DNA of 64,000 nucleotides from Tenacibaculum tangerinum (GTDB lineage: Bacteria; Bacteroidota; Bacteroidia; Flavobacteriales; Flavobacteriaceae), in the NCBI RefSeq assembly GCF_029853675.1, contig NZ_CP122539.1, forward strand, positions 3,546,407-3,610,406, in the 5' to 3' direction. Of this stretch, positions 8,450 through 17,568 are shown one piece after another. The position numbers and the translations under genes are program-made. Positions within the stretch are counted from its first letter, which is position 1; every line of letters starts with the position of its first letter. Below the pieces are notes generated by a model. It searched no databases. It saw nothing but the letters and a program-made list of their open reading frames with translations, and was not told where the DNA came from.

Positions 8450-8475
8450 CCGAGTATTGACTTTTCAATACTCGG
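8450..8475 (+). terminator. Perfect 11-bp hairpin between flotillin and ATPase genes
   Basis: CCGAGTATTGA (8450-8460), a CTTT loop, and TCAATACTCGG (8465-8475) form a perfect stem. It begins 15 bases after the flotillin stop. No T-run follows directly, so it is more likely a partial terminator or an mRNA-stability element than a full intrinsic terminator. Confidence 0.45.
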
Positions 8476-8521
8476 AACTTGTTTAAGGTGTTTTAAAAAT
8501 TAATTTTAACTCGTATTTTGT

Positions 8522-11500
8522 ATGGATAATCAACAACTTGATGGCGGAACTTATGAGATTATTCAGAGTCGTCTTCAAAAACAAAAAAAAGAGCTACTTG
8601 ATAGGTTACAAAGATTAAATGACGCTAGAAAGCATGTATTTGGTACTATTGAAACGAAGCTAATTGCCAACGATAGAATCAATACAGAAAATAACTGTAT
8701 CGCGAGAGATATCGTTTCTCTGGGAAATACGTCAATCTTTGGATACAATGTTCACTTCGGACTAAGAACAGACATTCAATTATCAGATGTTTTTAGTGCC
8801 TATGAGTTTAAAGAGAATCGCTTTCAGCCTAAGTCTCTAGACTTTCTATATAACGAAACTTTTATAACCGATTTCACGAATTTATATAAATATTATCGAA
8901 ATACCATTTTTGCAAAATTTGCAATCATCGATAATTACCTTCACATGGTTTTTCAGCTAAGTGAGAATAAAACGGATATAAAAACCTTTAAATGGTTTAT
9001 TAAGGAAAACGAACTAGTCTATGTCGATAATAGAAGCGAACACGAATACAAGTTTCCAAAACAACACGAATTTAACTGGCAAGAAGTAACCAGAGATATG
9101 CACCGTTATGGTACGCATTCTCATATTTCTATTTTAGATAAAGTTTTTGTTGAAACCATTGGAGGAGACTTAACGATTAAGATAGAAGACAATACAGATG
9201 AAGGAAAAGGAATTCTTGAAGAACCAGTAGAACATATCGATCAAACATTAGATGATGGTCAGTTTCGCTATGCAGATTTAGGAAACCTTATTTTACTTGA
9301 AATAAAACCATTTCAAGAAGAAGCACGTTATTTTATTTATAACCACAAATTACAAGAAGTTCAAAAAGTAGACAGCATTAAAGACTGTGCGGTATTGCTG
9401 CCAGATGACCAAGGGCTTATTTTTCCTAACGGATATTATTTACAAACAGGCGAGTATAAACTTTTTGAAAATGATACTAAAAAAGTAAAGTTTCAAGAGA
9501 AAATAGTATCTCCTAACGGAGAAGACTTTTTATACGTGTTTTATGCAACAATAAGAGGGTTATACATTTTAATGTCTTACAATATCATTGAACAAGAGGT
9601 AAAAACACCAATTATTTGTAACGGCTTTACGATTTTAGAGAATGGAGAATTGTGTTATTTCAAAACAGAAAACGAGCAAACAAAACATCATGTCGTACAG
9701 ATTTGGCAAACTCCTTATGTAAAAACAGATAACATCCCTTCATTACACAAAGATACCTTGCTGTATAAAATTGGTAATAAAGATATTGTAAAAGCAATGG
9801 CAGAGTGCCATGAATTAATAACACTTTTAAACAAAGAAGATAGTTACGCTGGTTTATATAGTGACATCGCTAAAAAATCTAACGATATCAATAGTAGTTA
9901 TTATTGGATAAATGAACCAGAAACAGAACAATTAAGCATACCAGTTGCCGAAATTAATGAAGCAGCAAATGCTGCTATTGATGAATTTGAAAGGGTAACT
10001 CAATTAAAGCAACAAGCAGCCAAAGAAGGCAAGAGTATTCAAGAAAAATCAAATGAACTTTTAAGCAAGATTAAAAGTACTTCTTTTAAGACCATAGAAG
10101 ATTTTGTTGAATTGTTGAACCAATTACGCGTATTAAGAGGGCAAGTAATCAGCTTAAAAGATGTTCGTTACATAGCCACTGATATCTTAGAAGAAATAGA
10201 AAACTCGATTGAAGAACAAAGTACGATTATCTCAAAAAGATGCGTAGAGTTTTTATTAAACGACCAAGCTTTAAAGCCTTACCATAAACGTGTTAAAGAA
10301 AAACAGCACGAATTAACAGCTATCAAAAAGGTAGTAGAAGCTAAGAAACTTGAAAAAGAAGTAGACCAAATAACCACAGATTTAGAACTCCTAATTGAAA
10401 TTGTAACAAATTTAGAAATAGAAGATACTTCCCAATCAACCAGAATTATTGATAATATCTCTTTAATCTTTGCCACATTAAATCAATTAAAAGCAGGGAT
10501 TAAAAACGCAATTAAAACCTTAGGAAGTAAAGAGGCGAAGGCTGACTTTGCGGCGCAGTTAAAACTCATCGACCAAAGCATCATCAATTACATTGATATG
10601 GCTACCACGCCAGAAAAATGCGATGAATACCTAACAAAAATAGCAATTCAGTTAGAGGAAATTGAAGGCAAGTTTGCCGATTTTGAAGAATTTATTTCTT
10701 TAATTATAGAGAAGAGAGAAGAAGTACATAATGCTTTTGATGCCCGAAAAAATACCATACTAGAAAAAAGAAACAAAAGAATAGAAGCCTTAAGTGCCGC
10801 TTCCGAAAGAATTTTAAAAAGTATAGCAAAAAAAGCACAAAGTTACTCTTCAGTTGAGGATATTAACGGGTATTTTGCGGCTGATTTAATGATTAACAAA
10901 GTTAGAGATATTGTTAGTCAATTAAAAGAATTAGAGGCAGTTGGTAAAGCCGAAGCTATAGAAACACAACTTAAAGTAGCTAAAGAAGATGCTTTAAGAA
11001 AGTTAAAAGACAAACAAGAACTATACGAAGATGGTGAAAACATAATTCGCTTAGGAAAACATAAATTCGGAGTTAATAAACAACCCTTAGACCTATCCAT
11101 AGTATATAAAAATCAAACCTTACAGTACCATCTAACAGGAACAAATTTCTATCAAGAAGTTGAAAACGAGATGCTACTCAAGTCTGAAAAATATTGGAAT
11201 CAAGAACTTGTTTCAGAGAACAATGTGGTGTATAGAGCTTCTTACTTGGCGTATAAATTATTTACCACTCATGCGACAGAAGAATTGTTAAAGCTAAACG
11301 AACAAGATTTATTAACACTCATTCAGAAAGAAAGCGGAAACTTGTTTGCAGAAGGATATGTAAAAGGAGTGCATGATATTGATACGTGTAAGATATTACA
11401 CACGCTAGTTCATAAACATCACGAATTAGGACTATTAATATATGCTGCAAAAATTAGGGGGTATGCCCAATATTTTTGGAACTCTTTGTCTAAAGAAAAT

Positions 11501-13360
11501 CAAGATTACTATCACTTTACGATAAAAGCTTCCGGAGACGTTTTACGATTTTTTCCAGAAAGTAAAGAGTACGACTTCTTAATCGATAAGTTAGAAAAAG
11601 AAATAATTGCTTTTTCAGAAGAAACATTATTATTCTCAAAAGAAGCAGCAAAAACAATCGCTAGTTATGTATTCAACCAATTAAGAGCAGCAAATTCATT
11701 TGTAGTTAGTGCTATTGCGTTGGGAATAAAAGAAGATTTTATAAAATATCTAACAAAACAAGATGCCTTGCACGTGTTTAAAAGCAATCTTGAAAAAACT
11801 ACAAATTATAAAGCAAAAATTCAGTTAACGAAACAATGGGTAAGCTCATTTATAGCATCTATTGAAGGAGACGAAAATTATACAGATGAAGTAATTTCGT
11901 TATTGCTATTTCACCAAGAGCCGAATGCAGTTTTACATGTAAATCCGCAAGAAATAATTAAAGGACTAAAAGGAGAGCATACGACTATTGTTGAAGGAAA
12001 CTTTGAATTTAATTATCATAAATTTATTGAAAAGCTAGAAGCTTTTTCAAAAGAAGATGTCCCAAATTTTCTAGCCTATAAAGAAGCCAAGCACCTACTT
12101 GTAGAAAATTTAAAAGAAACATTAAAGTTAAATGAATTCAAGCCAAGGGTATTGTCTTCTTTTGTTAGAAATAAATTAATAGATGAGGTTTATTTTCCCT
12201 TAATAGGAGATAATTTATCGAAGCAATTAGGTACGGTAGGAGATAACAAACGTACAGATAGAATGGGTATGTTGCTTTTAATATCACCACCAGGTTACGG
12301 AAAAACGACGTTAATGGAGTATTTGGCCAATAGGTTAGGACTTGTCTTTATGAAAATTAACGGACCAGCCATAGGACACGAAGTAACATCAGTAGACCCA
12401 GAAGCAGCGACAAATTCTGCATCTAGAGAAGAACTCAAAAAGTTAAATCTAGCATTTGAAATGGGAGATAATGTGATGTTGTATTTAGATGACATTCAAC
12501 ACTGTAATCCGGAGTTTTTGCAAAAATTCATTTCCCTTTCTGACGGAACAAGAAAAATAGAAGGAGTTTACAACGGAAAACCTAAAACCTATGATTTAAG
12601 AGGAAAAAAGTTTTGCGTAATTATGGCAGGAAACCCCTACACCGAAAGCGGAGATAAGTTTCAAATACCCGATATGTTGGCAAACCGAGCAGACATATAT
12701 AACTTAGGAGATATTATAGGAGACACCGATCATTTATTTAAACTTAGTTTGATAGAAAATTCATTAACATCGAACCCTATACTACACCAATTAAGTAGTA
12801 AGTATTTTGAAGATGTTTACGCCTTGATAGATAGAGTTGAAAACAATACTCAAGAAAATGAGTTGAAAGGAAATCACACGAAACAAGAAGTTCAAGATTA
12901 TATTTCAGTTTTAGAAAAAGTAATAGCCATAAGAAATACCATCTTAAAAGTGAATAAAACATATATTGAATCTGCAGCAAAAGAAGATCAGTATAGAACA
13001 GAACCCTCTTTTAAGTTACAAGGTTCGTACCGAGATATGAACAAATTGGTAGCGAAAGTAGTACCCATAATGAATGACAGTGAGTTAAAAAGATTGGTGT
13101 TGTCTCATTATGAAAGCGAGTCTCAAACGTTGACTTCTTCTGCGGAAGCAAATTTATTGAAATATAAAGAGTTGATAGGCGATATATCAGACAATGAAGC
13201 GAAACGATGGAGCGATATAAAAGAAATTTTTGTTAAGAATAACAAGTTAAAAGGCTTCGGAAATAAAAATGAAATGGCACAAATATTAAATCAAATGATG
13301 TCGTTTTCAGATAATTTAGAAGGAATTAAAGAAGTTTTAAAGAAAGGACTAGAAGGATAA
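8522..13360 (+). CDS. Giant AAA ATPase ("DNA repair ATPase"/DUF3686-type)
   Basis: This 1612-residue cytosolic-looking protein has no membrane helix. Residues 1-470 look beta-rich; 475-850 are coiled coil (SNELLSKIKS and following); 850-1230 are helical. An AAA module lies at about 1250-1460, with Walker A PPGYGKTT (1256-1263), Walker B YLDDIQ (D1323/D1324), a sensor MAGNPYTESG and a probable arginine-finger segment MLANRADIYNLGD. The domain order matches proteins that databases label DNA repair ATPase with a DUF3686 region (recalled, not checked). That label has, to my knowledge, no direct experimental support. Its place after YbjN, PspA, OB-fold and flotillin genes argues for a membrane-remodelling role instead, with the AAA part acting as ESCRT Vps4 does on PspA polymers; this is inference. 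Confidence 0.75.
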   Translation: MDNQQLDGGTYEIIQSRLQKQKKELLDRLQRLNDARKHVFGTIETKLIANDRINTENNCIARDIVSLGNTSIFGYNVHFGLRTDIQLSDVFSAYEFKENRFQPKSLDFLYNETFITDFTNLYKYYRNTIFAKFAIIDNYLHMVFQLSENKTDIKTFKWFIKENELVYVDNRSEHEYKFPKQHEFNWQEVTRDMHRYGTHSHISILDKVFVETIGGDLTIKIEDNTDEGKGILEEPVEHIDQTLDDGQFRYADLGNLILLEIKPFQEEARYFIYNHKLQEVQKVDSIKDCAVLLPDDQGLIFPNGYYLQTGEYKLFENDTKKVKFQEKIVSPNGEDFLYVFYATIRGLYILMSYNIIEQEVKTPIICNGFTILENGELCYFKTENEQTKHHVVQIWQTPYVKTDNIPSLHKDTLLYKIGNKDIVKAMAECHELITLLNKEDSYAGLYSDIAKKSNDINSSYYWINEPETEQLSIPVAEINEAANAAIDEFERVTQLKQQAAKEGKSIQEKSNELLSKIKSTSFKTIEDFVELLNQLRVLRGQVISLKDVRYIATDILEEIENSIEEQSTIISKRCVEFLLNDQALKPYHKRVKEKQHELTAIKKVVEAKKLEKEVDQITTDLELLIEIVTNLEIEDTSQSTRIIDNISLIFATLNQLKAGIKNAIKTLGSKEAKADFAAQLKLIDQSIINYIDMATTPEKCDEYLTKIAIQLEEIEGKFADFEEFISLIIEKREEVHNAFDARKNTILEKRNKRIEALSAASERILKSIAKKAQSYSSVEDINGYFAADLMINKVRDIVSQLKELEAVGKAEAIETQLKVAKEDALRKLKDKQELYEDGENIIRLGKHKFGVNKQPLDLSIVYKNQTLQYHLTGTNFYQEVENEMLLKSEKYWNQELVSENNVVYRASYLAYKLFTTHATEELLKLNEQDLLTLIQKESGNLFAEGYVKGVHDIDTCKILHTLVHKHHELGLLIYAAKIRGYAQYFWNSLSKENQDYYHFTIKASGDVLRFFPESKEYDFLIDKLEKEIIAFSEETLLFSKEAAKTIASYVFNQLRAANSFVVSAIALGIKEDFIKYLTKQDALHVFKSNLEKTTNYKAKIQLTKQWVSSFIASIEGDENYTDEVISLLLFHQEPNAVLHVNPQEIIKGLKGEHTTIVEGNFEFNYHKFIEKLEAFSKEDVPNFLAYKEAKHLLVENLKETLKLNEFKPRVLSSFVRNKLIDEVYFPLIGDNLSKQLGTVGDNKRTDRMGMLLLISPPGYGKTTLMEYLANRLGLVFMKINGPAIGHEVTSVDPEAATNSASREELKKLNLAFEMGDNVMLYLDDIQHCNPEFLQKFISLSDGTRKIEGVYNGKPKTYDLRGKKFCVIMAGNPYTESGDKFQIPDMLANRADIYNLGDIIGDTDHLFKLSLIENSLTSNPILHQLSSKYFEDVYALIDRVENNTQENELKGNHTKQEVQDYISVLEKVIAIRNTILKVNKTYIESAAKEDQYRTEPSFKLQGSYRDMNKLVAKVVPIMNDSELKRLVLSHYESESQTLTSSAEANLLKYKELIGDISDNEAKRWSDIKEIFVKNNKLKGFGNKNEMAQILNQMMSFSDNLEGIKEVLKKGLEG

Positions 13361-13361
13361 A

Positions 13362-13880
13362 ATGCGTACAGTTATTATTTTATTAAGAGGAATTAATGTG
13401 TCAGGTAAAAACAAATTACCTATGACAGAATTAAAAACCCTGTTAGAAGAACTCGGATATCATGATGTAAAAACCTATATCCAAAGCGGAAATATTGTGT
13501 TGAAAACTGATGAAACTTTGAAAGACGTAGCAAACAAGATTCACATAAAAATTAAAGAAAAATATAGCTACGATGTTCCTGTGTTGGCAAAAGAAGTAAA
13601 AGAAATAGAAGAAATACTTCAAAACAATCCCTATCGTCATGTGCCCGAAAAGCAACGATATCTTACCTTTTTGTTTCATGAAACTCAAATAAATGAAGTA
13701 GAAGTAGACGCGAAAGAAGATGAATTCACCATTTTAAAAGATGTAGTTTATGTAAATGCAGTAGGAGGATACGGAAAAACAAAATTGACGAATAATTTTT
13801 TTGAAAGAAAGTTAAAAGTTTCAGCAACTACCCGTAACTTTAAGACCTCAAATAAATTAATAGAATTAGCCAATTCGTAA
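13362..13880 (+). CDS. DUF1697 family protein
   Basis: This 172-residue protein starts with the family hallmark TVIILLRGINVSGKNKLPM and has YIQSGNIVL near residue 40, both diagnostic for DUF1697. The fold is alpha/beta without known catalytic activity. It begins one base after the ATPase stop, so it is probably translated from the same message. This family usually occurs as a stand-alone gene, so its presence may be a chance insertion rather than a system component. It is followed by a palindromic repeat and then the second kynurenine half-cluster. Confidence 0.8.
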   Translation: MRTVIILLRGINVSGKNKLPMTELKTLLEELGYHDVKTYIQSGNIVLKTDETLKDVANKIHIKIKEKYSYDVPVLAKEVKEIEEILQNNPYRHVPEKQRYLTFLFHETQINEVEVDAKEDEFTILKDVVYVNAVGGYGKTKLTNNFFERKLKVSATTRNFKTSNKLIELANS

Positions 13881-13881
13881 A

Positions 13882-13957
13882 CGTCATTACGAGGAGAGAA
13901 ATGACGAAGTAATCTTATAAAAAGATTGTTTCAACTTTTAAAAGTTTCGCAATGACG
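13882..13957. repeat. Palindromic intergenic repeat, copy 2
   Basis: Blocks CGTCATTACGAGGAG, AATGACGAAGTAATCTT, AAGATTG and TTTCGCAATGAC occur in the same order as in 2006-2090. The outer blocks CGTCATT and AATGACG are reverse complements. It lies between the DUF1697 gene and the RidA-ALDH gene. Confidence 0.7.
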
Positions 13958-13973
13958 ATTAAAAACATAACAC

Positions 13974-15896
13974 ATGGACAGTAAAGTCATCAAAGGAAAA
14001 GCAATACCTAGAGGGAAATTTCCGCATGTAAAACAAGTAGGAGATTTCATTTATGTATCAGGAACAAGTTCTCGAAGACCCGACAACTCTTTTGAAGGTG
14101 TTGAAGTAGATGAATTCGGAACAACCAACTTAGATATTAAAAAACAAACTCGTGCAGTAATCGAAAACATTCGTGATATTTTACAAGAAGTAGGCGCTGA
14201 CCTGTCAGATATCGTAGATGTGACTTCATTCTTGGTAAATATGAATGACTTTGGAGGCTATAATCAAGTATATGCTGAATATTTTGACTATAACGGCCCT
14301 ACTAGAACAACCGTAGCAGTACATCAATTACCACACCCACATTTATTGATTGAAATTAAAGTAGTGGCGTATAAAAAAAAGAATAAAGAACCGAGAACCA
14401 AGATAAAAGAAGTCTATTTTCTTTTTTCTTTTTTTCTTGAATCTGTAAATGAAATGAACATTAAAAATTACATAAACGGAGAATTGGTAGCACCAGTGGC
14501 AAACAATTATATAGACAATCACAATCCATCTATTGGAGAAGTGTATGGTCAAATACCAAATTCTACTACTGAAGATGTTGAAAAAGCATATCAAAGTGCC
14601 AAAGCTGCTTTTAAGCAGTGGTCGAATACTACTTTAAATGAACGCAGCAATATTCTATCGAAAATAGCACAGTTAATTCAACAGAAATTACCTGAATTGG
14701 CAGAAGCGGAAGCTAAAGATAATGGAAAGCCTTTAAGCTTAGCTACAGCGATTGATATTCCGAGAGCCTCGTCAAATTTTCAGTATTTTGCCGATGCGAT
14801 TACGCAATTTTCTTCCGAAGCTCACGAAAGTGTTGGTTTAGGAGCCATGAATTTTACGTTGCGTGAGCCTATCGGAGTAGTGGGGTGTATTTCTCCATGG
14901 AATTTACCACTCTATTTGTTTACGTGGAAGATTGCTCCTGCGATTGCAGCAGGAAACTGTGTCGTAGCAAAACCTAGTGAAGTTACGCCAATGACTGCTT
15001 ATTTATTAGGGGAGATTTGTAACGAAGCAGGTTTGCCAAAAGGCGTGTTGAACATAGTCCACGGACTAGGGACTACCACAGGGCAAGCCATTATTGAGCA
15101 TCCAGATATCAAAGCGATTTCATTTACAGGAGGAACGGCTACGGGAGCGCATATAGCTCGTACAGCAGCACCGATGTTTAAGAAATTGTCGTTAGAGTTA
15201 GGAGGAAAAAATCCAAATATCATTTTTGCAGATTGCGATTATGAGAAGATGTTAGAAACTACAGTTCGTTCATCCTTTGCCAATCAAGGACAGATATGTT
15301 TATGCGGAAGTAGAATTTTTGTAGAAGAAACGATCTATGAACAATTTAAAAAAGATTTTGTTCAAAAAGTATCACAATTAAAAGTAGGAAATCCTTTTGA
15401 TGAAGATACTCATATCGGCGCTTTGGTGTCGAAGCCTCATTTAGAAAAGGTAAAATCTTATATTGATATTGCCGAACAAGAAGGAGGTAAAATTCTTTTT
15501 GGAGGAAATACAATTACGGTAGAAGGAAGCGAAAATGGCTATTACTTAGAACCAACCATTATTGAAGTTTCCAACAATCAATGTCGATTAAATCAAGAAG
15601 AGATTTTCGGGCCTGTAGTGACGTTGATGTCCTTTAAAACAGAAGAAGAAGCCTTAGAATTAGCCAATGATGTGGTATACGGGTTATCATCTACCTTATG
15701 GACGAATAATTTAACAAGAACCATGAGTATGTCTAAAAAACTCCATACAGGAATTGTTTGGGTAAATACGTGGTTATTACGTGATTTAAGAACCCCATTT
15801 GGAGGTCAAAAAGCAAGTGGAGTAGGACGTGAAGGAGGTTTTGAAGCCTTGCGTTTCTTTACAGAACCCAAAAATGTATGTATAAAATATGAATAA
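13974..15896 (+). CDS. RidA-type 2-aminomuconate deaminase fused to 2-aminomuconate semialdehyde dehydrogenase
   Basis: One frame of 640 codons encodes two complete enzymes. Residues 1-136 are a RidA/YjgF-family protein like 2-aminomuconate deaminases. From M161, 480 residues form an aldehyde dehydrogenase of the AMSDH type, with LELGGK (general base E408) and the nucleophile in [13 protein letters not shown] at C442. Together they would oxidise 2-aminomuconate 6-semialdehyde to 2-aminomuconate and then deaminate it to 4-oxalocrotonate. The linker, about residues 137-160, is Lys-rich then Phe-rich and is encoded by an intergenic-type repeat, not a designed linker. It follows an A8 run at about 14373; one base more or fewer gives a stop soon after RidA (GAATAA or AGATAA). 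So it is either a recent genuine fusion or two genes joined by a sequencing error. Confidence 0.85.
   Translation: MDSKVIKGKAIPRGKFPHVKQVGDFIYVSGTSSRRPDNSFEGVEVDEFGTTNLDIKKQTRAVIENIRDILQEVGADLSDIVDVTSFLVNMNDFGGYNQVYAEYFDYNGPTRTTVAVHQLPHPHLLIEIKVVAYKKKNKEPRTKIKEVYFLFSFFLESVNEMNIKNYINGELVAPVANNYIDNHNPSIGEVYGQIPNSTTEDVEKAYQSAKAAFKQWSNTTLNERSNILSKIAQLIQQKLPELAEAEAKDNGKPLSLATAIDIPRASSNFQYFADAITQFSSEAHESVGLGAMNFTLREPIGVVGCISPWNLPLYLFTWKIAPAIAAGNCVVAKPSEVTPMTAYLLGEICNEAGLPKGVLNIVHGLGTTTGQAIIEHPDIKAISFTGGTATGAHIARTAAPMFKKLSLELGGKNPNIIFADCDYEKMLETTVRSSFANQGQICLCGSRIFVEETIYEQFKKDFVQKVSQLKVGNPFDEDTHIGALVSKPHLEKVKSYIDIAEQEGGKILFGGNTITVEGSENGYYLEPTIIEVSNNQCRLNQEEIFGPVVTLMSFKTEEEALELANDVVYGLSSTLWTNNLTRTMSMSKKLHTGIVWVNTWLLRDLRTPFGGQKASGVGREGGFEALRFFTEPKNVCIKYE
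14388..14440. repeat. Inverted AACCAAGA-type repeat inside the fusion linker
   Basis: The sequence GAACCGAGAACCAAGATAAAAG followed by a T/C-rich stretch ending TTTCTTGAATC has the same layout as the intergenic repeat at 15899-15965 (AGAACCAAGAC, then TTCTTGATTC). It is clearly intergenic in type yet lies within the open frame. Confidence 0.55.
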
Positions 15897-15898
15897 AG

Positions 15899-15965
15899 CA
15901 CCAAGATGATAGAACAAAGAACCAAGACAAAATCTCGATTCTTCATTCTTGATTCTTTTTATCTT
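15899..15965. repeat. AACCAAGA intergenic inverted repeat
   Basis: The left arm is rich in ACCAAGA (CACCAAGATGATAGAAC, AAAGAACCAAGAC), and the right arm carries TTCTTCATTCTTGATTC, a rough reverse complement. Related ACCAAGAACCAAGA stretches recur at 14388, 47238 and 47404. It separates the dehydrogenase from the SDR gene. Confidence 0.6.
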
Positions 15966-15972
15966 AAAACAA

Positions 15973-16758
15973 ATGAATTTAAATTTAGAAAATAAGAACG
16001 CCTTGGTATGTGGCAGTACCCAAGGAATAGGAAAAGCAGCGGCAATACAATTAGCTGAAGAAGGAGTAGATGTAACCTTAGTAGCTCGAAATGAGGAAAA
16101 ACTACAAGCAGTGTTAGCTGAATTGAATGAGGTGTCTCAGCACAGTCAAAGACACAACTATATCGTAGCAGATTTTACCAACCCGACAGATTTAAAAGAA
16201 AAGTTAGCAGCAATAAATTTGCAGTTTCATATTTTGGTGAACAATACAGGAGGTCCCGCAGGAGGTCCAGTGTTCAATGCTACATTAGAAGAGTTTGAAC
16301 GCGCTTTTACCATGCACTTAAAATGCAATCATGTATTGGTACAAGCAGTGGTGCCATTTATGAAAGAAGAAGGTTATGGTAGAATTATTAACGTAATTTC
16401 TACCTCGGTAAAGCAACCGTTAGATGGCTTGGGAGTTTCGAATACGATTCGTGGTGCAGTGGCTAATTGGAGCAAAACGTTAGCGAATGAACTAGGACAA
16501 TTCAGCATTACCGTAAATAACGTATTACCAGGTGCTACTGCGACTGAGCGTTTAACAGAAATTATAAATAATAAGGCTGCTAAAACAGGTAAATCGACAG
16601 AGGAGGTTGCAGAAATGATGAAAAATGCTTCGCCAGCAAAGCGTTTTGCAAAACCCGAAGAAGTAGCCTATGCGATTGTGTTTTTAGCAAGTGAAAGAGC
16701 AAGTTTTATCAACGGAATTAATGTTCCAGTAGATGGCGGCAGAACAAAATCATTATAA
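15973..16758 (+). CDS. SDR-family protein with non-classical active site
   Basis: This 261-residue Rossmann-fold protein lies inside the kynurenine cluster. The cofactor motif GSTQGIG is at residues 14-20 and NNTGG near 91, which suits NADP binding. The classical catalytic YxxxK is absent: the aligned segment after ISTSV reads SNTIRGA, so Tyr and Lys are replaced by Ser and Arg. A subgroup of beta-ketoacyl reductase-like SDRs with imperfect tetrads is known (recalled as BKR_like_SDR_like). I chose the ATG at 15973 because the upstream TTG at 15949 lies within the intergenic repeat. Its conserved position suggests a step near 2-aminomuconate or a chaperone-like role; the reaction is not known. 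Confidence 0.75.
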   Translation: MNLNLENKNALVCGSTQGIGKAAAIQLAEEGVDVTLVARNEEKLQAVLAELNEVSQHSQRHNYIVADFTNPTDLKEKLAAINLQFHILVNNTGGPAGGPVFNATLEEFERAFTMHLKCNHVLVQAVVPFMKEEGYGRIINVISTSVKQPLDGLGVSNTIRGAVANWSKTLANELGQFSITVNNVLPGATATERLTEIINNKAAKTGKSTEEVAEMMKNASPAKRFAKPEEVAYAIVFLASERASFINGINVPVDGGRTKSL

Positions 16759-16852
16759 ATACATTCGAACGTTGCTTGATGGTGAATATTTGAAAAAATA
16801 AGTATCTTTAAGAAGTAATTAAATCATAACTCCGATTCGCCCAGTGATGAGT

Positions 16853-16880
16853 TCCTTCCCCTTGGGGAGGTTAGGAGGGG
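16853..16880. repeat. Short G/C-rich hairpin repeat
   Basis: CCTTCCCCTTGGGGAGG is a near-perfect inverted repeat, followed by TTAGGAGGGG. It is much more GC-rich than its surroundings and ends only a few bases before the dioxygenase ATG. Sequences of this kind are common between Bacteroidota genes. The AGGAGGGG could act as a ribosome binding site by chance. Confidence 0.5.
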
Positions 16881-16888
16881 CATAAAAA

Positions 16889-17416
16889 ATGAGCAAATTA
16901 GTACAACCCTTAAATTTTAAAAAGTGGATTGATGAAAACCGTCATTTATTAAAACCACCTGTTGGTAATAAGCAAGTTTGGCAAGACGGAGAATATATTG
17001 TAATGGTAGTAGGTGGTCCAAACAACCGTAAAGATTATCACTATAATGAAACACCTGAGTTTTTCTATCAATTAGAAGGAGATATGGTGCTAAAAATCAT
17101 TGACGACAACGGTAAAATGATTGATGTTGAAATTAATGAAGGCGATATTTATTTGTTGCCAGGAAAAGTGCCACATTCACCACAACGCAAAGCGAATACC
17201 GTAGGGTTGGTTATTGAATATCCACGAGATGAAGGTATGATGGATGCCTTAGAATGGTATTGTGAAAGTTGTGGAAATCAATTGTATCGAGAAGAATTTG
17301 CGTTAGATAATATTGAAACCGATATGCCTGTAATTTTTGATAAGTTCTATTCTGATAAAGAGAAATGTACTTGCGATATATGTGGTACTGTTATGGAAGC
17401 GCCTAATAAGATATAG
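16889..17416 (+). CDS. nbaC: 3-Hydroxyanthranilate 3,4-dioxygenase
   Basis: This 175-residue cupin cleaves the ring of 3-hydroxyanthranilate to 2-amino-3-carboxymuconate semialdehyde (ACMS). Iron ligands expected from the bacterial family are H51, E57 and H96, and substrate-binding arginines fit R47 and R99. The C-terminus carries a second metal site of rubredoxin type, with CESC (C125/C128) and CDIC (C162/C165), typical of the bacterial homodimeric enzyme. It sits between the SDR and the decarboxylase, in pathway order. The AGGAGGGG just upstream may serve as an unusually strong ribosome binding site for this phylum. Confidence 0.94.
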   Translation: MSKLVQPLNFKKWIDENRHLLKPPVGNKQVWQDGEYIVMVVGGPNNRKDYHYNETPEFFYQLEGDMVLKIIDDNGKMIDVEINEGDIYLLPGKVPHSPQRKANTVGLVIEYPRDEGMMDALEWYCESCGNQLYREEFALDNIETDMPVIFDKFYSDKEKCTCDICGTVMEAPNKI

Positions 17417-17476
17417 TAACCTATCGTTTCTAGGAAGACAGCAGATGTAATCAAAATAGAATTGTTAACGCAAGGT

Positions 17477-17560
17477 GTTCATCGAGCAAAGTCGAAATGA
17501 TGCCGAAGTCATATCTCAACTTAAAAAACAGGTTACCATAGCCAAAGCCTCACAATCACA
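17477..17560. repeat. Degenerate intergenic repeat
   Basis: The 152-base space between the dioxygenase and the decarboxylase holds TTCATCGAGCAAAGTCGAAATGA, a loose palindrome, and then CCGAAGTCATATCTC and CCTCACAATCAC. The latter blocks resemble a decayed version of the CGAAGTTATCTC...TTCGCAATGAC element at 2006-2090. Confidence 0.3.
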
Positions 17561-17568
17561 CACTAAAA

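Noticed and set aside
13443..13688. Hydrophobic minus-strand frame inside the DUF1697 gene
   Set aside because: The plus-strand DUF1697 product is clear; the Phe-rich mirror follows from Lys/Glu codons on the coding strand.
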